Source: Pseudomonadota bacterium
GTDB lineage: Bacteria > Pseudomonadota > Alphaproteobacteria > Rhizobiales > Xanthobacteraceae
NCBI GenBank assembly: GCA_021779635.1
Contig: JAJYAH010000533.1
Span: 1 to 5,447 of the forward strand
Reading direction: 5' to 3'
DNA length: 5,447 nt
Shown here one piece after another: positions 1 to 5,447 of this stretch. The notes beneath the pieces were generated by a model. The model saw nothing but the letters and a program-made list of their open reading frames with translations, did no database searches and was not told where the DNA came from. The position numbers were made by a program, and so were the translations under genes. How positions within the stretch are numbered: position 1 is the first letter of the stretch; every line of letters starts with the position of its first letter.

Positions 1-376
1 CATCGGCGTAAGGGACGGCCAAGCCTGGTGTGAAGCCGTTTCACGGGGTGCGCTGCCGATCCGGCGGTGCGTCTTGCGGGCGCGACCGTGTTGATTTTTG
101 AGGTCCCGGCTCAGCGCAGGCCGCTGCGCCGCGTCAGGAAAACGGATAGCGCCGGCGCGCTCACCTCCTTGTCAGAGGCAAGCCGCCCCGGGCGCACGTT
201 TCCCGAAGAGTGTTGTTTTCAAGTCATTTACTTTGTTTCCAACATTTCCTTTGTTTCTCCCCGCGGAACAGCGCCGAGGCCCGGCGTGCAAACCGGTTGG
301 TTAACGCACGCGGTTAAAAATGCATGGGCAGATTGGCGCCAAACCCGCCGTTTGCAGGGTTTTGATCGAATTTCAA

Positions 377-391
377 CGCCCCGAAGGGGCG
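377..391 (+). repeat. Short GC hairpin in the leader of the L,D-transpeptidase gene
   Basis: CGCCCC (377-382) and GGGGCG (386-391) are perfect complements around a 3-nt GAA loop. The structure ends 11 nt before the GGAG ribosome binding site. No T-run follows on either strand, so it is unlikely to be an intrinsic terminator. It could be a stabilising or translation-modulating 5' UTR hairpin, or simply chance in GC-rich DNA. Confidence 0.4.
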
Positions 392-402
392 CCGAGCGAA
401 TT

Positions 403-406
403 GGAG
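403..406 (+). promoter_or_regulatory. Shine-Dalgarno site deciding the L,D-transpeptidase start
   Basis: GGAG (within GGAGAGAG) lies 6 nt before the ATG at 413. It favours this start over an upstream in-frame ATG at 320. The upstream start would add 31 residues ahead of an otherwise well-formed signal peptide. Confidence 0.75.
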
Positions 407-412
407 AGAGCG

Positions 413-925
413 ATGTCGTTGAGGATTGCGGTGGCGCTGGTGGCCACCATCGGGGCGGGCTTGCTGACAGCGACCGAGGCCGAGGCGCGGCCGGACATGG
501 TCGGTTTCCGGGGCGACTATTCGCCAGGCACGATCGTGATCAAGACCAATGAGCGCCGGCTCTATCTTGTTGTCGATCCGGGCCATGCCGTCCGTTATCC
601 GGTCGGCGTCGGCCGATACGGCAAGCAATGGGCCGGTGTCACGCAGATCGACGGCAAATACCGCAATCCCGCATGGTCACCGCCGGCCGAGGTGAAGCAC
701 GACAAGCCGTCGATGCCCGACCTCATTCCCGGAGGCTCGCCGCGTAATCCAATGGGCGTCGCGGCGATGACGCTGGCGGGTGGAGAGTATGCGATCCACG
801 GCACCAACATGCCGGGTTCGGTCGGCGGTTTCGTGTCCTACGGCTGCATCCGCATGCTGAACGCCGATATCAGCGACCTGTACAATCGCGTCTCCGTCGG
901 CACCCCCGTGGTGGTGTCACGCTGA
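413..925 (+). CDS. Exported L,D-transpeptidase (YkuD family, ErfK/YbiS/YcfS/YnhG type)
   Basis: This 170-residue protein is predicted to form or exchange 3-3 peptidoglycan cross-links, or to attach proteins to the wall, in the periplasm through a cysteine acyl-enzyme. Residues 1-25 look like a Sec signal peptide: Arg4, a hydrophobic stretch to about residue 20, and a cleavage site after Ala-Glu-Ala (23-25). The YkuD domain runs from about residue 38 to the C-terminus. The active-site block is visible: His129 in the HGT motif, then S-Y-G-C-I-R-M at 142-148, with Cys145 as the expected nucleophile and Arg147 conserved. Tyr143 occupies the position that is His in the textbook S/T-H-G-C motif. 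The GxPRNPMG segment (107-114) before the catalytic histidine is also typical. The start at 413 is supported by GGAG and by the signal peptide. It is a minimal family member with no LysM or other wall-binding domain. It is transcribed convergently with the DUF1674 gene. The family call is firm; the specific reaction (cross-linking, protein anchoring, carboxypeptidase) is not decidable. Confidence 0.93.
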   Translation: MSLRIAVALVATIGAGLLTATEAEARPDMVGFRGDYSPGTIVIKTNERRLYLVVDPGHAVRYPVGVGRYGKQWAGVTQIDGKYRNPAWSPPAEVKHDKPSMPDLIPGGSPRNPMGVAAMTLAGGEYAIHGTNMPGSVGGFVSYGCIRMLNADISDLYNRVSVGTPVVVSR

Positions 926-965
926 TCCGTTAGCGACCGAATCCGGGTACAGCGGAATCAAGTGC

Positions 966-991
966 AAAAGCCGCGCCGCTGCGCGGCTTTT
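966..991. terminator. Strong, probably bidirectional rho-independent terminator
   Basis: Positions 966-976 and 981-991 form a perfect 11-bp stem around a 4-nt loop (CGCT). The GC core is GCCGCGC/GCGCGGC, flanked by AAAA on the left and TTTT on the right. It therefore reads as a stem followed by a U-run in both directions. It lies 40 nt after the L,D-transpeptidase stop codon and 77 nt after the stop codon of the convergent DUF1674 gene, the expected place for a shared terminator. Confidence 0.9.
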
Positions 992-1068
992 AATCTAACA
1001 AACGATCTCGCCGCGCCCGGAGCGCGCCGGTCCGCACCATCGCCGAGTGTGGATGAAAATCGCCGGAT

Positions 1069-1287
1069 TCAAAAATCCGAGGCGATGCCCTTGTTTTCCC
1101 AATCGCCGTAGCGGGTCGGCTCCGGCCCTTTCGGGCCCTGGAATTCCTTGGCCGCCGGCCGAGCGTTCGCCTCGGCAGCCTGCCTCCGCGCTTCGGCCTC
1201 CGCGAGCGCACGCTTGGCCGCCGGCGTCAGCGGCTTGCGTTCCGGCGCCGATGCGGCCACCGCAGGCGGTGAAGGATCGTCAGTCAT
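1069..1287 (-). CDS. DUF1674 protein, succinate dehydrogenase assembly factor 4 (SDHAF4/Sdh8) family
   Basis: This 72-residue protein has a Pro/Ala-rich N-terminus (1-20), a charged Ala/Arg/Glu-rich middle (21-47) that is probably helical or disordered, and the family signature at the C-terminus: GPKGPEPTRYGDWENKG (residues 51-67) followed by the terminal S-D-F. Mitochondrial members of this family bind flavinylated SdhA, protect it and promote its assembly into succinate dehydrogenase. The same role in this bacterium is inferred from homology. It has no signal peptide or membrane segment, so it should be cytoplasmic. The start is supported by GGAG (plus-strand 1296-1299) with 8 nt spacing. 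The gene is divergent from rsmB and convergent with the L,D-transpeptidase gene, sharing the terminator at 966-991. No sdh genes are visible nearby. The family assignment rests on the strongly conserved RYGDWE...G...DF tail. Confidence 0.88.
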   Translation of the reverse strand: MTDDPSPPAVAASAPERKPLTPAAKRALAEAEARRQAAEANARPAAKEFQGPKGPEPTRYGDWENKGIASDF

Positions 1288-1467
1288 CTCTGGAACTCCA
1301 ATCGCCGGAACATGGGCGTTCGCTGCAAACCTTCACATCCACATCACACCCGAACTGTGAAATCATGAAGGCGATTCTTATATTTGGCATATTCGCATGC
1401 CAGAGATGTTGTTCCTCCGGCGGCAACCACCGCACCGCCATCGCTTCTCCCGAGATGTTCCCGCTCC
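1288..1467. promoter_or_regulatory. Divergent intergenic region between the DUF1674 gene and rsmB
   Basis: This 180-bp gap separates two genes transcribed away from each other, so promoters for both should lie here. The most promoter-like feature is TATATT at 1379-1384, a possible -10 on the plus strand. Its -35 partner (TGTGAA at 1356-1361, 17-bp spacer) matches poorly. Directly beside it, TGGCAT (1385-1390) and ATGCCA (1397-1402) form a perfect 6-bp inverted repeat with a 6-nt spacer. That could be an operator or chance. The SD site for the DUF1674 gene is inside the region at 1296-1299. Confidence 0.45.
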
Positions 1468-2817
1468 ATGCCTCCTCAACGCTTCGCCCTGCCCTCCGAA
1501 GTGCCCGGTCTTGCGGCGCGGCGGATCGCAGCGGATATTCTTGACGGCGTGCTGCACAAGAGGCGGACGCTCGACGAGCAGCTCGATGGCGGCGCCGCGC
1601 ATCCCGGGCTGAAGACGCTGTCCGATCGCGACCGCGCCCTGATGCGGCGCCTGGTCGCAACTATTTTACGACGGCTCGGCACCTTGGGCCATGTGCTGTC
1701 GCGATTGCTCGATCGCGGCATTCCGACCGACGCGCCGCGCGCGCAAAGCGCGCTCCTGATCGGCGCCGCCCAGATCCTCTGGATGGATGTACCCGATCAC
1801 GCCGCGGTCGATCTGTCGGTGCGGCTGGTGCAGTCGGATCGGCGGGCGGCGAAATATGCCGGGCTCGTCAATGCCGTGCTGCGCCGCTGTGCGCGCGAGG
1901 GACAGCCCCTGATCGACGAGGTCAAGTCGGAAACGCTCGATCTTCCGCCGTGGCTGCTGGCGCGCTGGATCGCCCATTACGGCGAGGCCGTCGCCCGCGA
2001 CATTGCCATCGCGATCGGCCACGAGCCGTCACTCGATATCACGGTGAAGTCGGATGCCGCGCAATGGGCGACACGCCTGCACGGCGAACCGTTGCCGACG
2101 GGATCGGTGCGCACCCTGCTGCAGGGCTCGGTGACAATGCTGCCGGGCTTCGCCGAAGGTCAATGGTGGGTGCAGGATGCCGCCGCTGCATTGCCGGCGC
2201 GCCTGTTTGGCGACATTGCCGGCAAAACCATTGCCGATCTCTGCGCCGCGCCCGGCGGTAAAACCGCACAGCTCGCACAAGCCGGCGCGCGCGTCATTGC
2301 GGTCGACCGTTCGCCGGGCCGCATGACGCGGCTGCGCGACAATCTGGCGCGACTGTCGCTGGCGGCCGAGCAGGTAGTGGCCGACGCCGCCGAGTGGCAA
2401 GGCGGAAACAACGGCGGGTTCGACGGCATACTGGTCGACGCTCCCTGCTCCTCGACCGGCACCATCCGGCGTCACCCCGATGTCGCCTGGCTACGGCAGG
2501 AGGCCGATATCGGCGCGTTGATGGCCTTGCAGAAACGTCTGCTGCAGAAGGCCGTCGCGTTGCTCCGGCCGGGCGGCACGCTGGTCTATTGCACCTGTTC
2601 GCTGGAGCCGGAAGAAGGCGAGCAGGCCATCGCGGCGCTTCTCGCCGCCGAATCAGCGGTGCGCCGCGCGCCGATCGACGCCGGCGAGGTCGCAGGCCTC
2701 GCCGAGATCGTGACGGCGGAAGGCGATCTGCGCACCCTGCCCTGCCATCTGCCGCACGACGACCCCCGACTGGGCGGCCTCGATGGTTTTTACGCCGCGC
2801 GTCTGGTTAAATCCTGA
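1468..2817 (+). CDS. rsmB: 16S rRNA (cytosine-967-C5)-methyltransferase RsmB
   Basis: This 449-residue enzyme (family range about 430-450) uses S-adenosylmethionine to methylate C967 of 16S rRNA in the cytoplasm. An N-terminal NusB-like helical RNA-binding domain covers about 10-145, with the typical DRALMRRLV (54-62) and NAVLRR (135-140) segments. A linker follows, then the NOL1/NOP2/Sun catalytic domain from about 225. The SAM-binding motif I is LCAAPGGKTAQLA (258-270), with acidic Asp280 after the next strand. Motif IV is DAPCSSTGTIRRHPD (324-338), carrying Cys327. Motif VI is YCTCS (374-378), carrying Cys377, the expected nucleophile that attacks C6 of cytosine; Cys327 should assist product release. 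The C-terminus DGFYAARL (439-446) is family-typical. I chose ATG 1468 because homologues begin near the VPGLAARRIAADIL segment. An in-frame TTG at 1384 would add 28 uncharacteristic residues. The SD is weak (GAGA at 1452-1455, 12 nt away), so the exact start is moderately sure. The heparinase-like gene and purH follow on the same strand. Confidence 0.96.
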   Translation: MPPQRFALPSEVPGLAARRIAADILDGVLHKRRTLDEQLDGGAAHPGLKTLSDRDRALMRRLVATILRRLGTLGHVLSRLLDRGIPTDAPRAQSALLIGAAQILWMDVPDHAAVDLSVRLVQSDRRAAKYAGLVNAVLRRCAREGQPLIDEVKSETLDLPPWLLARWIAHYGEAVARDIAIAIGHEPSLDITVKSDAAQWATRLHGEPLPTGSVRTLLQGSVTMLPGFAEGQWWVQDAAAALPARLFGDIAGKTIADLCAAPGGKTAQLAQAGARVIAVDRSPGRMTRLRDNLARLSLAAEQVVADAAEWQGGNNGGFDGILVDAPCSSTGTIRRHPDVAWLRQEADIGALMALQKRLLQKAVALLRPGGTLVYCTCSLEPEEGEQAIAALLAAESAVRRAPIDAGEVAGLAEIVTAEGDLRTLPCHLPHDDPRLGGLDGFYAARLVKS

Positions 2818-2896
2818 TATTGCATCGCATTTCCACATTGCTCTGCTGATTCGCGCGGTTTCAAGATGGTGTCTTGGTGGCGTTTCCGGATTAATA

Positions 2897-2916
2897 AGGA
2901 TTCGAAAGTGAATCCT
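2897..2916 (+). repeat. Perfect inverted repeat in the leader of the heparinase-like gene
   Basis: AGGATTC (2897-2903) and GAATCCT (2910-2916) are perfect 7-bp complements around the 6-nt loop GAAAGT. The repeat ends 17 nt before the GTG start and just ahead of the SD-like AAGG (2924-2927). No T-run follows, so it is not an intrinsic terminator of rsmB. It could be a 5' UTR hairpin affecting translation or a dimeric operator; the sequence does not decide between these. Confidence 0.5.
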
Positions 2917-2933
2917 CCCGATCAAGGTAAGGC

Positions 2934-4688
2934 GTGTCGGTCGCTCAACGCAGACGCATTTCGACGCTGATCCTCAACCGCTTCGCGCGGAATGTGATGG
3001 CGCGCGCAAGCGGCGCCTCGGTGGCGCTGTCGCGGCTGTGGCCGGGCCGCACCGATCGCCTGATCATCGCCCCGCACGACCTGCGCACCGCCGACGCCAC
3101 CCGCGCAGCCGAGATCTATGCCGGCCGCTTCGTGTTCGCCGGCAAGATCGTGACCTGCCATGGACGCTCGATCTTCGATCTCGAGCCGCCATCGGAAGAT
3201 TGGGAGGTGGCGCTGCTCGGCTTCGGATGGCTGCGGCATTTGCGCGCTGCCGATACCGCGCTGACCCGCGCCAATGCGCGTTCGCTGGTCGACGACTGGA
3301 TCTCGAATCCGTTGCACAAGCGGCCGATCGGGCGCCGCCCCGACGTGCTGGCGCGCCGCGTGATCTCGCTGTTGTCGCAGGCACCATTGGTGCTCGGCGA
3401 TACCGACGGCAAATTCTATCGGCGTTATCTGCGCGGACTGACGCGTGAAATCCGCTATCTGCGCTACACGATGCTGGACATCCCCGATGGCGTCGCGCGG
3501 CTGCAGGTATTGATCGCGCTGTGTTACGCCTCGCTCTGCCTCGCCAACCAGGCGCGGCACATCCGCACCGCCACGCGCAAGCTCTCCGACGAATTGCAGC
3601 GGCAAATACTTCCCGACGGCGGGCACATCTCGCGCAATCCCGGCGCGCTGATCGAACTGCTGATCGACCTGTTGCCGCTGCGGCAAACATTCGCCGCCCG
3701 CAATATCGCGCCGCCGCCGGCGTTGTTGAACGCGATCGACCGCATGATGCCGATGCTGCGCTTCTTTCGCCACGGCGACGGCAGCTTTGCGCTGTTCAAC
3801 GGCATGAGCAGCGCGCCTTCCGATCTGCTGGCGACCCTGCTCGCCTACGACGATACCCACGGCGCGCCGATGGCGAACATGCCGCATACCGGCTTCCAGC
3901 GGCTCGATGCGGGCGCGATGACGGTGATCATGGACACCGGGCCGCCGCCGCCGCCGAATGTCAGTCACGACGCCCACGCCGGCTGCCTCTCGTTCGAGTT
4001 ATCGTACGGACCAAACCGGATCGTCATCAATTGCGGCATGCCCTCCACCGGTCGCGACAATTGGCGCGCCTTTGCGCGCAGTACGCCGGCGCATTCGACC
4101 CTGACCTGTCACGATACCTCGTCCTGCCAGTTCGTGGAGCTCTCCGCCATGAAGCGGCTTTTGCAGGGCGCTCCGGTTATCAGCGGGCCGACCAACGTGG
4201 AAAGTTATCGCGAGGTGGTCGGCAATGGTGTGCTGCTGACCACCTCGCATGACGGCTACCTGCCGCGCTTTGGCGTGGTGCATCGCCGGGTGCTGATGGT
4301 CGCGCATGACGGATCGCGGCTCGACGGCGAGGACACCCTGTCGCCGGCGCCGGGGGCCCGGATCAGGGGGAGCGAAACCGACTACGCGCTACGATTTCAC
4401 CTGCACCCCGCGGTGAAGGCGAGCCGGCTCAGCGACGCCCACGGCGTGATGCTGGTGCTCCCGAACCGCGACGTCTGGACCTTCGAGTCGCTGGACGACA
4501 AGGTCGACCTGGAAGACAGCGTGTTTCTGGCGGGAAACGACGGTCCACGCCGCACCACCCAGATCGTGATTCGGCAGGATTCGCGGCAGGCCCCCAGCAT
4601 CCGCTGGAGCTTTGTCCGCTCGACGGCTTCCGCTTCGGCAACGACGGCGCGGCGCAATGCGCGCCGCGAACCGGAATTGCCGCTGTAG
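2934..4688 (+). CDS. Heparinase II/III family protein (putative polysaccharide lyase)
   Basis: This 584-residue protein has the two-part layout of heparinase II/III-like lyases. A helical toroid-type N-terminal region (about 30-310) contains the WLRHLR (99-104) and LPDGGHISRNP (226-236) segments. A beta-rich C-terminal domain (about 318-560) contains HTGFQRLDAG (318-327), DAHAGCLSFELSYG (346-359), RIVINCG (362-368), the ARSTPAHSTL block (381-390) and RFHLHP (487-492). Family members cleave uronic-acid-containing glycans by beta-elimination. His348 and His387 are candidate functional residues by position in conserved blocks, but I cannot confirm the catalytic set. The N-terminus is basic and amphipathic (RRR at 6-8) and lacks a classical signal peptide, so a cytoplasmic location is inferred. 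GTG 2934 is preceded by AAGG at 2924-2927, and an in-frame TAA at 2928-2930 excludes longer forms; ATG 2997 (residue 22) is the alternative. Five consecutive prolines lie at 337-341. The tail after 563 is low-complexity. Placement between rsmB and purH is, as I recall, common in Rhizobiales. The substrate is unknown. Confidence 0.88.
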   Translation: MSVAQRRRISTLILNRFARNVMARASGASVALSRLWPGRTDRLIIAPHDLRTADATRAAEIYAGRFVFAGKIVTCHGRSIFDLEPPSEDWEVALLGFGWLRHLRAADTALTRANARSLVDDWISNPLHKRPIGRRPDVLARRVISLLSQAPLVLGDTDGKFYRRYLRGLTREIRYLRYTMLDIPDGVARLQVLIALCYASLCLANQARHIRTATRKLSDELQRQILPDGGHISRNPGALIELLIDLLPLRQTFAARNIAPPPALLNAIDRMMPMLRFFRHGDGSFALFNGMSSAPSDLLATLLAYDDTHGAPMANMPHTGFQRLDAGAMTVIMDTGPPPPPNVSHDAHAGCLSFELSYGPNRIVINCGMPSTGRDNWRAFARSTPAHSTLTCHDTSSCQFVELSAMKRLLQGAPVISGPTNVESYREVVGNGVLLTTSHDGYLPRFGVVHRRVLMVAHDGSRLDGEDTLSPAPGARIRGSETDYALRFHLHPAVKASRLSDAHGVMLVLPNRDVWTFESLDDKVDLEDSVFLAGNDGPRRTTQIVIRQDSRQAPSIRWSFVRSTASASATTARRNARREPELPL

Positions 4689-4776
4689 CGAATAGCGGCC
4701 TGCCCCCCAGTTTCGCAGACGGAGATTTCCACATCCGGACTTCCCCGGTTTCATCGCTGACAAAACCGTGCTACCC

Positions 4777-4791
4777 GGCGGGCTTGCCGCC
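4777..4791 (+). repeat. Small GC hairpin just upstream of the purH ribosome binding site
   Basis: GGCGG (4777-4781) and CCGCC (4787-4791) pair around the loop GCTTG. The stem ends 1 nt before AGGA (4793-4796), the purH SD, so it could affect ribosome access. An overlapping alternative pairing (GGGC 4780-4783 with GCCC 4789-4792) is also possible. The stem is only 5 bp in GC-rich DNA, so chance is a realistic explanation. Confidence 0.3.
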
Positions 4792-4792
4792 C

Positions 4793-4796
4793 AGGA
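4793..4796 (+). promoter_or_regulatory. Shine-Dalgarno site for purH
   Basis: AGGA sits 7 nt before ATG 4804. This favours 4804 over an in-frame GTG at 4768, which would add 12 residues not typical of PurH N-termini. Confidence 0.7.
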
Positions 4797-4803
4797 CACC
4801 CCC

Positions 4804-5447
4804 ATGACCGACCAGCCGCGCCGCGTGACCCGTGCATTATTGTCCATCTCCGATAAATCCGGGCTGATCGAATTCGCCCGCGCGCTCTCTGCCCACGGGA
4901 TTGATCTGGTCTCCACCGGCGGCACCGCCAAGGCGATTGCCGCGGCGGGGCTGAAGGTGACCGATGTTTCGGCGCTGACCGGATTTCCGGAAATGATGGA
5001 TGGCCGGGTCAAGACCCTGCATCCGAAGGTGCATGGCGGATTGCTGGCGATCCGCGACAATGCCGAGCATGCGCAGGCGATGAAGGCGCACGGCATCGCG
5101 CCGATCGACCTCTTGGTGGTCAACCTCTATCCGTTCGAGGCTACGGTCGATAAGGGCGCTGGCTTCGAGGAATGTATCGAAAATATCGACATCGGTGGTC
5201 CCGCGATGATTCGCGCCGCGGCGAAGAACCATGACGACGTCGCCGTTGTCGTCGAATCGCAGGATTATCAAGCCGTGCTTGACGAACTCGCCGCCAACCA
5301 GGGCGCGACGACGCTGACGCTGCGCCGCCGTCTCGCCGCCAAGGCCTATGCCCGCACCGCCGCCTATGATGCGGCGATTTCGAACTGGTTCGCCGGCCAA
5401 CTCAAGATCGATGCGCCGGATTTTCGCGCCTTTGGTGGCCGGCTAGA
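4804..5447 (+). CDS. purH: Bifunctional AICAR transformylase/IMP cyclohydrolase PurH, 5' part (cut by window end)
   Basis: PurH performs the last two steps of de novo IMP synthesis: formylation of AICAR with 10-formyl-tetrahydrofolate to FAICAR, then cyclisation to IMP in the cytoplasm. The window holds 214 complete codons plus 2 nt of a gene that normally encodes about 520-530 residues; the frame is open to the edge. What is present is the N-terminal IMP cyclohydrolase domain (MGS-like fold): SISDKSG (14-20), STGGT (37-41), [13 protein letters not shown] (67-79), NLYPF (107-111) and [17 protein letters not shown] (126-142). Lys70, Tyr109, Asp129 and Lys141 correspond to conserved residues of the cyclohydrolase active site known from vertebrate ATIC. 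The transformylase domain lies beyond the window. AGGA with 7-nt spacing supports the ATG. The gene is 115 bp downstream of the heparinase-like gene on the same strand. I found neither a convincing promoter nor a ZTP riboswitch in the gap. Confidence 0.97.
   Translation, partial: MTDQPRRVTRALLSISDKSGLIEFARALSAHGIDLVSTGGTAKAIAAAGLKVTDVSALTGFPEMMDGRVKTLHPKVHGGLLAIRDNAEHAQAMKAHGIAPIDLLVVNLYPFEATVDKGAGFEECIENIDIGGPAMIRAAAKNHDDVAVVVESQDYQAVLDELAANQGATTLTLRRRLAAKAYARTAAYDAAISNWFAGQLKIDAPDFRAFGGRL

Larger units (their letters stand above)
1..412. other. Gene-free 5' region upstream of the L,D-transpeptidase gene
   Basis: I see no supportable gene here. Reading frames that cross the region on the plus strand give arginine- and proline-rich translations without recognisable motifs. 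Minus-strand frames are short or closed by stops. No tRNA-like cloverleaf is visible. The region contains a perfect 6-bp inverted repeat with a 4-nt loop (114-129), an AT- and pyrimidine-richer patch around 210-260, an 8-bp palindrome AACCGGTT (291-298) next to two GGTTAA repeats (299-304 and 312-317), and a short hairpin just before the ribosome binding site (377-391). The promoter of the downstream gene probably lies here, but I could not identify a convincing -35/-10 pair. The left edge may also contain the untranslated 3' end of a gene outside the window. Confidence 0.6.

Noticed and set aside
161..170. TCACCTCCTT, identical to the 16S rRNA 3' end core (a strong SD on the minus strand)
   Set aside because: No suitable minus-strand start codon or sustained open frame follows at the proper distance, and no other rRNA sequence surrounds it. 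A chance match is likely.
320..412. 31-residue N-terminal extension of the L,D-transpeptidase from ATG 320
   Set aside because: The extension would bury the signal peptide, and the ATG at 413 has a good GGAG at the right spacing.
67..552. Plus-strand open frame (161 codons) over the left region
   Set aside because: It overlaps the L,D-transpeptidase signal peptide and N-terminus in another frame. It has no motif, and its start is a GTG without a convincing ribosome binding site.
1384..1467. 28-residue N-terminal extension of RsmB from TTG 1384
   Set aside because: The extra residues are low-complexity and not typical of RsmB. The ATG at 1468 gives a family-standard length.
2922..3977. Long minus-strand open frame (351 codons) antisense to the heparinase-like gene
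   Set aside because: Its translation is rich in Arg, Gln and His without family motifs, which is typical of a GC-rich antisense shadow. The plus-strand frame carries the recognised conserved blocks.
4689..4803. Possible ZTP (pfl) riboswitch before purH
   Set aside because: The gap ends with a GGCGG/CCGCC hairpin that superficially recalls the 3' part of the motif. The conserved upstream core resembling CGUGACUGGCG is absent, and the gap is short for the full structure.
4389..5123. Minus-strand open frame spanning the end of the heparinase-like gene and the start of purH
   Set aside because: It overlaps two well-supported genes, including the clear PurH motifs, and its translation shows no recognisable domain.

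Overview
The window is GC-rich, gene-dense chromosomal DNA. It most resembles an alphaproteobacterium of the Bradyrhizobium/Rhodopseudomonas group (Nitrobacteraceae). This rests on codon use dominated by G/C third positions, on recall of close protein similarity (PurH, RsmB and the heparinase-like protein all read like Bradyrhizobium versions), and on the gene order rsmB - heparinase II/III-like gene - purH with a DUF1674 gene divergent from rsmB. The genus is inferred from memory; no database was searched.

Layout from left to right. Positions 1-412 contain no gene I can support; they hold small inverted repeats and an AT-richer patch, and probably include the control region of the next gene. 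Positions 413-925 (+) encode a small exported L,D-transpeptidase (YkuD fold). A strong, probably bidirectional rho-independent terminator at 966-991 separates it from a convergent 72-residue DUF1674/SDHAF4-type protein (1069-1287, minus). A 180-bp divergent intergenic region follows, then three plus-strand genes: rsmB, the 16S rRNA m5C967 methyltransferase (1468-2817); a heparinase II/III-family protein of unknown substrate (2934-4688); and the first 214 codons of purH (4804 to the window end). The gaps within this trio are 116 and 115 bp, and I see no good terminator in either, so read-through is possible but not shown.

The genes cover unrelated housekeeping tasks: cell-wall cross-linking, probable succinate dehydrogenase assembly, ribosome modification, a putative polysaccharide lyase, and the last two steps of IMP synthesis. 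I found no mobile element, CRISPR array, tRNA, rRNA, phage gene or toxin-antitoxin pair, and no clear sign of horizontal transfer. I do not see a new multi-gene system. The least understood item is the heparinase-like protein, which lacks a recognisable signal peptide and sits between two core housekeeping genes.
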